This document shows, one piece after another, positions 1 through 13,000 of a stretch of 64,000 nt of DNA; position 1 is the stretch's first letter; each line of letters begins with the position of its first letter. This DNA is from Nautilus pompilius (taxonomy: Eukaryota > Mollusca > Cephalopoda > Nautilida > Nautilidae): the NCBI GenBank assembly GCA_018389105.1, contig JACATO010002137.1:434001-498000 (forward strand). The letters are read 5' to 3'. Under the pieces are notes generated by a model. It was not told where the DNA came from and ran no database searches. It saw nothing but the letters and a program-made list of their open reading frames with translations. Position numbers and translations under genes: made by a program.

Positions 1-912
1 TAAGTCTGTAGTTTAGAAAATCAGCTGTAATCAGAAGATGTGGTAAGTACAGGGAACACCGATGACGCCACTGATGCAGACTGAAGTGGGAAGAACAGTC
101 CACTTGTGGCATCTTTTCTCAACATTTTTAACATAAAAAACTCCCAACTATTTACAGGACCTCTGTACCAAGCCTCCTCCTGTGCTTGATTATTTTTTGC
201 AAAGATGCAGCTATGGACAGATACAGTGGTAAGCTTTAATAAATGTGCACCTTGCTATACTGATATGGCAAAAACAATGCCATCTTATCAAAAGAAACGC
301 TCTTACGAGAAATCAAAAAACATGCCTAACCCCCTGGATACCATACCTGTGTTTTACCACCTGGTATAAGTCTGTGATAACTGGCTGTATGTTTAATCAA
401 TGCATAATGCACAGGATTGGATTGATGTATGGATCTGTCTTTACTAAAGATTTTACAAATGAGAAAGGTGCTGGGTTACAGCCCCTAAATAGTGGAGATA
501 TACAGAGGGTTAAAGAACACAAGGAGAAAATAAATAAAACGTATTTCAGTTGATGTGGTACAGTTCTATTTCTAGTAGAGGTGAACGAGGGTGACCAGGC
601 ACTACTTCTGTGGTTGCAGATTACAGGCAGAGGCGGCATTTAACATACGAGTGACACAAATATTAATAAAATATTATAGGCCTTTTCTTTTTCACTTCAG
701 TTTACATCTAAACTTGTGTGAGAAACAGTTTGGTGGAATAGACTAGATTCACATATTAAGCACCCTCATTGTGAAGCAAAATCAAAAAGACTTGAAAGCC
801 AACCATTAAAAAGAATTCCTGCACTAGATGTTCAGCTCATCGAACTTCCCCATCATTTTGACGAGTGTTGCCATTCTCATTTGACTTCTGCAGCAAAAAA
901 ATATGTACTTAC
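1..912. other. Intronic sequence of the NIPAL gene, no exon seen
   Basis: AT-rich DNA beyond the last visible NIPAL exon. Reading both strands I see no stretch resembling the next membrane helices and no recognisable repeat. The short ORFs here lack similarity and splice context. Confidence 0.5.
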
Positions 913-981
913 CACGTAGACAATGAAGGAAATCTCAGAGATGGCATACATAATCTCTTCCCCATCAAGGATGTGTTCTTT
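913..981 (-). CDS. NIPAL2: NIPAL exon 6
   Basis: 69 bp, phase 0 both ends, acceptor ATGCAG and donor GTAAGT. Encodes an acidic loop (EHILDGEEIMY) followed by the start of a helix (SFIVYV), the place where NIPAL proteins have a loop before TM5. Next exons lie left of the window. Confidence 0.75.
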
Positions 982-3900
982 CTGCATTGACAAGATACAA
1001 TATTAAAAGGAATCTCTCAAAGCACTTAGCCAAGTCTGTCACAATACACAGCATCTCCACAGCTGCTGGTACTGACCAATGTTAACAGAAAAAGGATCAC
1101 GGCAAAAACAACAACAACACATCAGATTTTAAAAAATAACCACCAGAATAATGACTGTCATTAGATATAATCCGTATAAATATTCAAATGATGAAAATTA
1201 TTAAAATACTGTAATTATCATGGTGTTGCTGAATTCGTTGAGCAAAGGCAAGCATTTAGCTCTGTGTGAACTGAAAGCTGCCCATAAAAACCCTTTAAAA
1301 ATATGAAGAATTTTTGTACTTATATAAATCCACCAATTTTTAAAATTTGTTGTCAGCAACTCCAGATATTTACATACTAAGTCACATGAAAGGTTTTGAG
1401 ACAATCATCTTTCTTCTTAGTGAATTGAATAAACAAAGGCAAACACCTGTCAACAGTTTTTACCTTACTGACAAAATGCTCGTAATGCAAAAGATGTGGG
1501 GATCATCACAAGAAAGATACAGCCTCCACGTGGCTTAGACTTTGCCAAGTAATACAAATTCGAAAGGTAGCGGGTGAAAATGCATCCCAGGGAGTCTAGA
1601 GAAGGTTAAGTATTAAACCAACTTTTTGCAAAAGAAATACTTAAGACTGATTTCATAAGCATTCTGTCGCATAAACAGAAAGCAATGCCAGGTTTGAAGC
1701 GTAGTGGGTTTTCCCCCTGACAATTCACATATTTCATGACACTGCTGGTAACATAAACACGGGCTTTACATCACAGTCTAGTCATTTACGAATTAATTAC
1801 CGCATTACCTAGACATCTTGAAACCACACAATAACATGCGCTCTGTCTTTAATTTATCTCTTGAAAAATCACCAGATACCCAGTAAAGCATTCTTTCATA
1901 AGAGATTTTTTACTTAACAAGATTATTTGGGATTATTTCCTCCCCACCCCACGAAAACACATGCATGTTTAAATCTTAAACGTCTGTTCTTCTTAGAGTT
2001 TTCTCCCCTTGTCTTGCGATAAAGATAAACTGAAGTTAAAAGATTTCTTACTTTTGAAGAAAACGTAACCAGCAAACATGCTCCGACAATAGCAAGAACG
2101 GATCCTGGAAACAAAAAACATAAGTCCAAGATATTAACAAATTAAACAAAAAGTCCTCAAAGCAAGCACAAAATTAGTTAGAATTTAGTTTCAAATATTT
2201 AATAACAGCCACCTCAAAATTATTGATTATTTAGTTGATGTAGAACAGCTGTACCTTATCTAATTGCAGGAGCTTCATTGATCTAAATAATTGCATTTTG
2301 TAAGTGATCGTTGTTTGTATTATTATACAAGAGCATACAATAATATTAAGGCGCTCATGATGACATGACAAATATATATCCACCTAAATTTGAAACACCT
2401 GTTTATTCTGGAAACATATAATGCTGGAAATATACAAGTGAGATGATTGCTCTATGGCGCAGCCCTTTTCTTAATGCAGACAGCAATGTACTGGCTTATT
2501 GTGCAGATAAAATCAGCAATCCTTGCATAGAATCTATATTAAGGAGTCCCTGAGAAGTGAGTTAAGGGGACATTTTTGCAAGGATTGGTGAAGTACAGCC
2601 TGTACAAGCTTAGTAAGGCTTGTTTCTGCCAGGCCATGGTGGAGTTGTGATGCCTTCTTTCTCTAGCGTTATGGTGTTGCACCATCTTTTACAAAAATAC
2701 TGCCTCTTTGAATAGCTGACCACTGGCATGGACTGACAGAAGTCTCAATCAGAGAATGTTCATGTATCAGACATAAATTAGTTCCTTCACAGACCACAAA
2801 CTGTGACTATCCAGAGGCCCAAATTACATCCAACATCACGATATACTGACCACTATATTTTTGTTATGGCTTGCAGAAAGTTTCATGAAAATTCCTCTGC
2901 TGGACAATGGCATGTCCAAACAGGAACAATTCTGCAGACATGGAAACACCTGGACTTATTGTAAAAAAAAAAAACTTACTTGTGTTCCAAAAGGTAGGAG
3001 TATGGCACCATCTGTATTATGTACTGCAGTGACAAAAGGCATTCTGTGAGATGAGTAGTCTTCATCTTAAACCTCTTCTTTCCCCCTTACATTATGTAGA
3101 TAACATCTGAAAATTCTCCAAGACTCCTGTAGATGTGTTGCTACATTTACAGCTGATTGCTATGTTCCAGTCTATTGGTTTGCAAATTGTTTTTTCTCAT
3201 GGCATATCTTGAAAAGGACAACCACCCTGTCAACAGTGATATCTCATGCCTTGGAAGTTTCCCACTGCCCAGCCATGTACCCACCTTTCAAAGTCTATCA
3301 GTTTCTGTGAACCTCCTAATCACAGCATGGCTGTCCACAGACTGAGGCTATCCTCTGACCAGTACCTGTTCTTATACCTCGCAATCATGCAACAAGTGTC
3401 AGGAGTCAACCATTTACTAATTTCAAGTCTCTATAGTAGATAAATGGATTGTTTAAAAAAATGGTCTACAAATGAAAATCTGATGAGCAAAATTGTGCTA
3501 GTGACAACAGAAATTTGATCAGAGTTACTTCCCTTTATAATCCCACCAACCAATAAAAACAAAGATAACAAACAAAAAAAAAGTAAGTGAAGTTTTGGAA
3601 GGAATATTTAAATATTCAAAGATTCGGTATACTTTACCCATGTAAAAATGCACTTCCAATTTTTAAGTCATATAAAATTTGAACTGATCTAAAACATTTG
3701 AATGACAGATCAAATTAAACATCATCCATTTCTGCATACAAAAAAATGCTCATGGTTTTCATTAGAACAGCATCTTTTTGACAGAAGCTTCTTGAATGTT
3801 GTGATAAGCATCAGTGCCAAGTGTGTTCTCCATGTCTTTCCACAAGAGCGGTACTGTCTTTCTGGGTCCATGGTACCAGCACCTAATGGTGGTGAAGGGT

Positions 3901-6900
3901 GGACAGACAGGACCTTGGCACCCAACACATCCCATGTGTTCTCTGCCAGTGCTGGCCACAACATCACATCAGTCTGCTGTTCTTGAAGGATCTGCAAGAT
4001 CCCCACACTGAAAGAGCAAGAGATATCTTGCTGTAAGAGGTTCAGATTGAGTTTTCCCGAAAAAAAAAAAAAGACAATTTGATTGTGAGGAAAGTTATTC
4101 CTGCTGGTAACTGCATTCACTAGACTGAAAAACATGTATAGCATGGACCAATCAAGCTTATCTCTACCACCTCTCCAAGATTCCTTTCATCTGTACAGAA
4201 ATCTGCTTGATTTTTGCCTCTGCATAACCATGCCCTAAGTTTCCCATTGGCAACACTGAATTGGATCTCATCAGTGAAGGACATTCCGCCACATATGTTG
4301 TGATAATTGTATATGCTTCTGCACATTAAAGCTGGAAGGCATGGTGCCCTGGTGAAAGAATGGGTCTGACATGAATGTCCTGCAGACAATTATCTTGTGT
4401 AAGCGGTTAAGCACAGCATCCATGTGAATTGTGCCATGTCTGCTGCAACAGTCGCAGTCGGGAACCTGTTTCTTAGATGTGTCATGTGAATGCAGCAGTC
4501 TTGTCCAGTAGTTGTCACCCTTGGTTGTCTGGCACGTGTGCGTGGTCATGATTTGAGCCTGCTCGCTCCACAGCTGAACAATGGTGATAGTGACATTTCT
4601 GCAGTCTGTCAACTGACCTGCTCGATGCCCATTCCTCTGTCAAGACTGCTTAGTCTAGGTGCCATTACTCAAAACTGCTTGGTGAACAGCACTACACTTG
4701 GCTTGAATGTGGAAAGAGATCGTCACCTTCTCAAATGACTCAAGCAGGATGGTAAAAACTGTGAAAAATAAAATTTGCAAAATCAATGCTGGTGTGTTGT
4801 ACACACAGGTTGATTTTTTTCTTCAGGTAGACCACAGACTATAGTACTTGTCATGTCATGCACGCCACAAACCTGCTAACATTCATCACGTGGAGCATGT
4901 TTAAATCAGTTACTGGCTGGCAAAGGCGGTTTTCTGGTTTGATTCAGATCTCAATTGGAGCTAAACGAACATGTCCTCCTGACTGAAATAAAAACTTCAT
5001 ACTTAATTTGATTCCTTTTCTAGTGACAAGCTGCCCAAAGAAAGAAAGAAAAAAAAACATTTTCTTAGATTTATTAAGATTTGTTTGTGCCTTACCAAAA
5101 AGATGCTCAGGGCGAATCTTTTCCTTCAAAAAAGCTGCTGCCAAGAACATATTAGCTTTAAAAGAAAGAAAATAAGTTATTTTTTGTTAATAAATTGCAT
5201 AATGCTTGTCATTATTATAAGTATTGAATGATAAGATGAGTAGTCGTATGAATCCTTCCTTTATCTCTACCCTATATATAGAGAGCCACCAGTCACAATA
5301 TTGTAGTGTACAATGGACAGTACTGGCGGCTGGCTACACCATAAACTCTTCATCAGCAAGAAAGTAGGGTGCAAAAATTTAATTCTGCGGAAGTTTGTGT
5401 GTTGGTTTACTTTGACTGCACTGCATAACCCTGCCACCATAGGTAGCACAGTAATACAAGTGTAGAAAACAAACGCAGATCCTCTGGTGGTCACAAAACT
5501 CATCAAAAACCCTGCAACCAACAGAATGAGAGACTCAAGTCAGAGCCGGGCTTTTGTAGTCCCCCCCCCCCCAAACGAAGAGAAGAGTCTATTGCAAAAT
5601 TTCTCATGTTGTAGTGAAGATTTGCAAATTGTAGGTTCATTAATTCAGAGAGTACTACGGAGGTGACAGGAAATGGCTACCTTCCACTCAATGTGAAGAA
5701 ACCCTTCTTTATTTCTTATTGTTTATGTGAAGCTCTATCAGCCTGTCATTTAACAACCTAATGTTGTCAGAAATTGTACATACACAAGATCATTTTTACC
5801 CCACTTTCCAAACATTACCAACACACATTAATCCTTCAATATGTATATTATAGCAACAACATCTGATAACCTTTATTCACTTTATACCAGCTTGCAGAGT
5901 TCTCAGTTTTAAAATTTTATTTGCATAATTTATGTAGCGTACCTTTTCTCATGTTTTCTTCTACCATGCAGAACTGCTTCCTGTTTTGTAAACTGCTCAT
6001 ACTTAGTCATGCAACATCTTCTGTAGACCAACAGGTGTTGTTGTGGTTGCTTTTCATTACATAAAGAGTTTAGCAATGTTAATTCCTCTCTTCACTGCGG
6101 GACAGCAGTGATTTAAAAAGAAATGTAGTTTGGTCAGTAATAGAAACTGATGACTATAAAAGTATAAAAATTGGGACAGGTAGAAATTAAACATTAAATT
6201 CTATCAGTCATTTGCTAAAAAAGACAACCAAAAGCTGAGGAGAATTTCTTTTCCATTTCTAATCCATCAATATTTCAAATTTTTCATCTCAATGTCAATA
6301 AATTTATTACTAAATTTACTAAGAATAAAATGTAACTGTTGAAATGTATTCTTATATACAATTCTACTAATTTGGAAACACTCACATTATCAGTAAAATA
6401 GGAAGAAGAAATTTGAGAGAGAGAGATGGAGATAGAGATGGAGAGGGAGACAGAGACAGACAATGATTTGCTGAGCTTACCAACTACTGTAGTGGTACCA
6501 AGGGGAGCAACCAAAGATGCTGGTGCATAGCCATAGGCAGAGAAGTTGCCAATCTCACCCAGCCCCATCAACAACAGGCCAAGCCACCAAAAGGGATCTC
6601 TTGTGTAGTGTCTGCTGACATCTCTCTTCTCATTTTTGATGTGACTGTATTTCTGGAGAAAAATGAGAAAAGAAACAAAAGGTCAAAATAAGTAAAACTG
6701 AGAAGACAATCATCGGCAGAAGCTTCCCCACAAAATATATATATATATTTTTGTACATCAGCTGGTAATGATTTAGTGCCGGAGAAATTTGGAACACTAA
6801 ACAAACACGAATTATTTAATTATACTTAGAACATGCAACAGCTGCTTGACAGTATGATACTTCAACTTCTAGACACTTAAAATATTATTCTTGGATTATT

Positions 6901-9900
6901 TTAAAAAAAAAAAAAACAACTAACAAAAGTTTATTTATTTAACCAGCGAAAACCTTCATTAGCATAACTGACTTATCCGAGGTACTATCAAACCAAGTCA
7001 ATCGATTCAATAGGTTTGGATCCACCACCTGTCTCTAGTTTTACCTGATGCTGATCTTTAGTTTGTGTATTATTCATAGTTAGAAAAGTTATGAATGAAA
7101 CCCGGCAGTTGGCACCAGCCTGTGTACAGTGGCGGAAGGGAATCTGTCTGTCTGGGTGTATGAAAGATGCCAAAGTTTGGGGCAATGGCCAAAAGGATTT
7201 CCAGGACCGGTCTGAGAAAGCAGCACCTTCAAAGTACAACCTGACGAAGTAGGTGGTGCTGACATCCGGCATCAGAACTTCAGCATCCTCCAAGGACAAT
7301 GGTGGCATCTTTCAGCCAATCAACAAAGAAACCAACAATCTACAAGGTTGTGACTACCATTGTAAAGTAGTAACCACATCAACAGTATTGCGAATAAATG
7401 AATTATCTGATACAGATCAAGTCACCTGTGAAAATCGCCCCCTCACCATCTTTGTGAAGAGAGGTTTGCTAGAGTTTGCAGAATGTTGCGTTTGGGAACC
7501 CAGACCAACCCAGACTTCCCTGACAAAACGAAATCCTACTCAGACATACATCGGACTAGCCCTTGTATTTTTTAAAGGGGGTCCACCACTGGAAACATTT
7601 ATCGTAAAATGTTGACTTTATTTTTGTGCCTATCTTGGAAAATGGCGGCGTGTTGAATGCCACCTTGCTGAGCAACAAAATGGGTGGGAACTCTCCTGGC
7701 CAAGGTGTGTCAGATTTCTCTGAACGAGGATCAAGTATTCCATGGCCTTCAAGAAGCCCCGACTTGACTGTGTGTGATAAGAGCCTGTGGAACAATAAAG
7801 GAAGCAAATACCATCCCTGACAACCTGAACTGTCTGTCAAATGTTAAGCAAACCAAGCAAAAAAAAACTGGAGAAGAATCCGCCTGTGTATTGTATGTAA
7901 AAAGATGAACATATCACCAAACTTCATTCCTAACAGACAGAAAGTAGGACGACTTTGTGGAAACCCTGTAGTTCAAATACAAGAACTTGAAAAAAGGAAA
8001 GAGATGAAACCAACCCACGTCCCAGAGTCAAAATTGTCATGCCTAGCAACTCTGAAGGAAAGCAATGGCCACAAGACTGAAGAATGACGTTGTTGAAGAT
8101 TCCATTAACTTAGGCCATGTTATGGTGTGGCTTCAAAATCTGATCAACAGTTTCAGTAAATCAGTTCATGCCTCACCTTATCGATCTTGTAAATCTTTTC
8201 CAAGATGGTGCTAAACACTCCTAAAGGCAACCATGACTTATCCCGTCAATTTGAAACATTCCATTAAAAACAGAATATTCTAAAAACATTCTTTAATGGT
8301 TCAGAAGATAGAAGTTTTCTTCGACGAAAAGTTATAAAGGTTAAGAATGTAGCCAAATACATTAAGTTTGTAGCCTTCAGTAAATATTTAAAACCACACG
8401 CATTTAAAAATACCTCAAATGAATTGGAAAATACTCATTTACTTCTGAATATTTGTCAAAAACTTCTGCATTAAATATTTTGATGTAAGTAATAGATAGA
8501 AACAAATAAGAATCCAAACAAATGGTAGTAGATAAGTTTCATGTAAACATGGTATCCAATGTCAATATTATGATATCCACAGTTTCTTGCTTTTATGCCA
8601 TAGTTGCACAGTAAAAAAATCCCCAAATACAGCTCACTATACTTACCTGAATATTCAGTGATATGCTAATCAGCAGGTTTCCGCCAATGGCCAAACTGCA
8701 TCCGACAATCAAGTCCTGTGACGTGAAGGGAAAGAATACTGTTATTTTAGGAATTACCAACTAATGTAAGCATTCTGAAAACAAAAGCTTACCGAGAGAA
8801 AACTATTACCTATTTGAATACTAGGAAACAGGAAAAACCACAGAGCGCCAAGCCAGTCACGAGCGCCTTGATGGCCTAGTAAGTATAACCGCAGGCTGCC
8901 TTGGTAACACAGAATTAAAGCAGTTCAAATTATTTCCATTGATATTTTTTAAAAGTTGGCAAGATAAAACTAGCCAGTTGATTGTATCATACTTGAAACT
9001 TACTAAGGTGCACTAAAACATTCTTCTATCCTTGGAGGTATGTAATGAATCTTGGTATCTGTAACAACGCGTTTAATAAGAGATGAGTTTGGAGATACCC
9101 CTCTCACTTTCTTATCTTTTTCTTTGATACTGATGCTTCAAGTCTGGCAATAATACATTTTTAAAATCATCATTAATTTATCTAAAAGGGTTTTATAATT
9201 GAAGTCAAAATCATCATAACTGGAAATGTTAAAACAGGAAACTAATATAGAGGATTTCTGATAGGAATTCTTTTTTGTTGTCTTTTATCCTAATCAGGTT
9301 TTACCTCCCTTGGACCACCATGCCAAACCCAGAAGCACCAGATGGAGCTGGAGCAGTACCTGAATTTGCTGTTACAAGAGATATTTCTATTAATGAGAAA
9401 GGTACTGTGAAGTGGTATACAGAGAGTTAGAAGGTCAGGGTACATTTTATTAAAATTATTATGAGTCATGTGACCAAACTGGAGACTATCCTCAGTTCTT
9501 ATCAACTCCGGTCTAAAATCTAATGTAGAAACAGGTAAAAACAAAAACAACAACACGAATTCTGCTGGTCTAAAAAAGGTGCAAGGTGTGTAAAAACATG
9601 AAATTCAAAATCTGTGGCATGGAATGTAGTGAACATTAGTTGCACAGCAAAATCTACAATAGCAGTTCATAGGCATATCCCATGTTCAGATATTCCTTGC
9701 TGCAGATTTTAACCTTACACTATCAGGCATCAGCAAACTGTATACATGCTACTGCCAGATCAGTTTGTCTGGCCACTGCTCCCCAGATTCAATGACATTT
9801 TGCCAGTAATCAGTGACTTGGTTGCTTGGGCAAACCACCAGAAGCAATTTGCATTATGCAGGATTACATCCCTTTGAGCAATTGTCACCGCAATACTCTA

Positions 9901-10002
9901 TTAGCCTGAGCAAGGTTCAGATTGATGGACAAAGGTCTAGTGGCAGAAAATGACATTTTATGATAAAAGTAATTTCGATTTAAATTTCTTTGATGGAAGG
10001 TT

Positions 10003-10033
<31 letters not shown>

Positions 10034-13000
10034 GCCATGTCAAGGAGAGTGCTTGCTGATACCTTGCAGAGTGATTACTATTGTAGCATCAATGATCAAT
10101 GTAATGGTTGGTGTAGCAAGAAATTATAGCTGGCAAGAAGACTCCCCTGGCATTATTCCAAGTTACCTGACTGATCAGAAGTATCTGAATGAAACTGTGA
10201 AACTGACAGTACTCTCTCTTCATGAACAACTGGCTCCATACCAACAATGATAGGTCACACAGCTAGGATCCTCACTGCATTGTTATAGATCTTTTAATCA
10301 CTGAGCATCTATAGATACGTAAGGATCAGGAGTTCCCTGCTACAGAATCTACATGATCTAGTGTAGCATTAACCAAGGATTGGTAAACAATACAAGCTGG
10401 GGTAATCAAACATCTCATTTGAAGCACGTGCATATGTGCCCAGCTACACAGTCTGGAGGTGATTTTACCCAATAATGAAATGACTATGCCAATCCTCTTG
10501 ATTTATTTTTTGACTATAGTTTGCCTAGAAGTCTTTGTCATTCCTACATTAACATGTAACAAACTCCATGGGATAATTTGTTTATTATAAATTTTTATTG
10601 GTTTCTATGTTTCTTCACAAGTGGAATTAAATATGTGAAGTAAATGCCAAATATTTCTAGGTTTGTGATCAGTATAATAATGAAAAGCAATAACTTCTAA
10701 CATTAAAATGTTTAATACCAAAGGATACAGCAGGGTAATTAATGATGAAATAGAACAGAAATTAGTTTCCAGATCTGGGCATCCAGACGGCAAATGTTTC
10801 TAAATCTAAATGTGTAGATTCTGATCATAGTAACTTACAGGGAGAATCCAGGTCATGAAACAGTTTAATGTCTGAAAACATTCAAGAAAGACTTTGGAGC
10901 TATCTATATCAAATTTAAAATAGAAGCAAAAATGTTACACTCTTGACAAGGAAGGGTATCCAAAGTTTTATTTGCTAAGTGGAACCTATCAAAAAATAAA
11001 AGTAAATGAATTAAATTTAATTTGTATTCTGAAGTATATGGTATCAACAAAAAGCTTAGAACAAGTTCAAAATTGGTTTAGTTAAAGATTATAAACATTA
11101 AAAGTAACAGGTTTACTTACAATACAATGCATTCTAATAAATGTCAGTGTGCAACTATGAAATATTAATTGGGGTTTGAGAAGACCCACTTAGGTAGGTT
11201 TTCACTTTGGAAGCTAGTTTTGATACACTGGGTTATTTACATTTAAGAGCAGAAGAGATGCTCTTTAATCCTCTGTATAACATTATTTCTTACCCACCGA
11301 AGTCTAGAAGTCGAACTGGTTACAGCCAATGGCTCTACCTGGATTGATTAATAATTATATTGTTACAACGGTTTATTTTATTGAGGAGGAAAGTACCCTG
11401 GGTCATACACGCTCCAGACCTCAGCACCCTGGGTCATACATACTCCAGGCCTCAGCACCCTGGCTCATACACACTTCAGGTCTCAGCACCCTGGGTCATA
11501 CACACTCCAGGCCTCAGCACCCTGGCTCATACACGCTCCAGGCCTCAGCACCCTGGCTCATACACGCTCCAGGCCTCAGCACCCTGGCTCATACACACTT
11601 CAGGTCTCAGCACCCTGGCTCATACACACTCCAGGCCTCAGCACCCTGGCTCATACACACTTCAGGTCTCAGCACCCTGGGTCATACACACTCCAGGCCT
11701 CAGCACCCTGGCTCATACACGCTCCAGGCCTCAGCACCCTGGCTCATACACGCTCCAGGCCTCAGCACCCTGGCTCATACACGCTTCAGGTCTCAGCACC
11801 CTGGCTCATACACACTCCAGGCCTCAGCACCCTGGCTCATACACACTCCAGACCTCAGCACCCTGGCTCATACACACTCCAGACCTCAGCACCCTGGCTC
11901 ATACACACTCCAGGCCTCAGCACCCTGGCTCATACACACTCCAGACCTCAGCAACCTGGGTCATACACACTCCAGACCTCAGCAACCTGGGTCATACACA
12001 CTCCAGACCTCAGCAACCTGGGTCATACACACTCCAGACCTCAGCACCCTGGGTCATACACACTCCAGGCCTCAGCACCCTGGGTCATACACACTCCAGA
12101 CCTCAGCACCCTGGGTCATACACACTCCAGACCTCAGCACCCTGGGTCATACACACTCCAGGCCTCAGCACCCTGGGTCACTCCAGGCCTCAGTACCCTG
12201 GGTCATACACACTCCAGGCCTCAGCACCCTGGCTCATACACACTCCAGACCTCAGCACCCTGGGTCATACACACTCCAGGCCTTAGCACCCTGGGTCATA
12301 CACACTCCAGGCCTCAGCACCCTGGGTCACTCCAGGCCTCAGTACCCTGGGTCATACACACTCCAGGCCTCAGCACCCTGGCTCATACACACTCCAGACC
12401 TCAGCACCCTGGGTCATACACACTCCAGGCCTCAGCACCCTGGGTCATACACGTTCCACGCCTCAGCACCCTGGGTCATACACGCTCCAGGCCTCAGCAC
12501 CCTGGCTCATACACGCTCCAGGCCTCAGCACCCTGGCTCATACACACTCCAGGCCTCAGCACCCTGGCTCATACACACTCCAGACCTCAGCACCCTGGGT
12601 CATACACACTCCAGGCCTCAGCACCCAGGGTCATACACACTCCAGGCCTCAGTACCCTGGGCCATACACACTTCAGGCCTCAGCACCCTGGGTCATACAC
12701 ACTCCAGGCCTCAGCACCCTGGCTCATACACACTCCAGGCCTCAGCACCCTGGCTCATACACACTCCAGGCCTCAGCACCCTGGCTCATACACACTCCAG
12801 GCCTCAGTACCCTGGGCCATACACACTTCAGGCCTCAGCACCCTGGGTCATACACACTCCAGGCCTCAGCACCCTGGCTCATACACACTCCAGACCTCAG
12901 CACCCTGGGTCATACACACTCCAGGCCTCAGCACCCTGGCTCATACACACTCCAGGCCTCAGTACCCAGGGTCATACACACTCCAGGCCTCAGCACCCTA

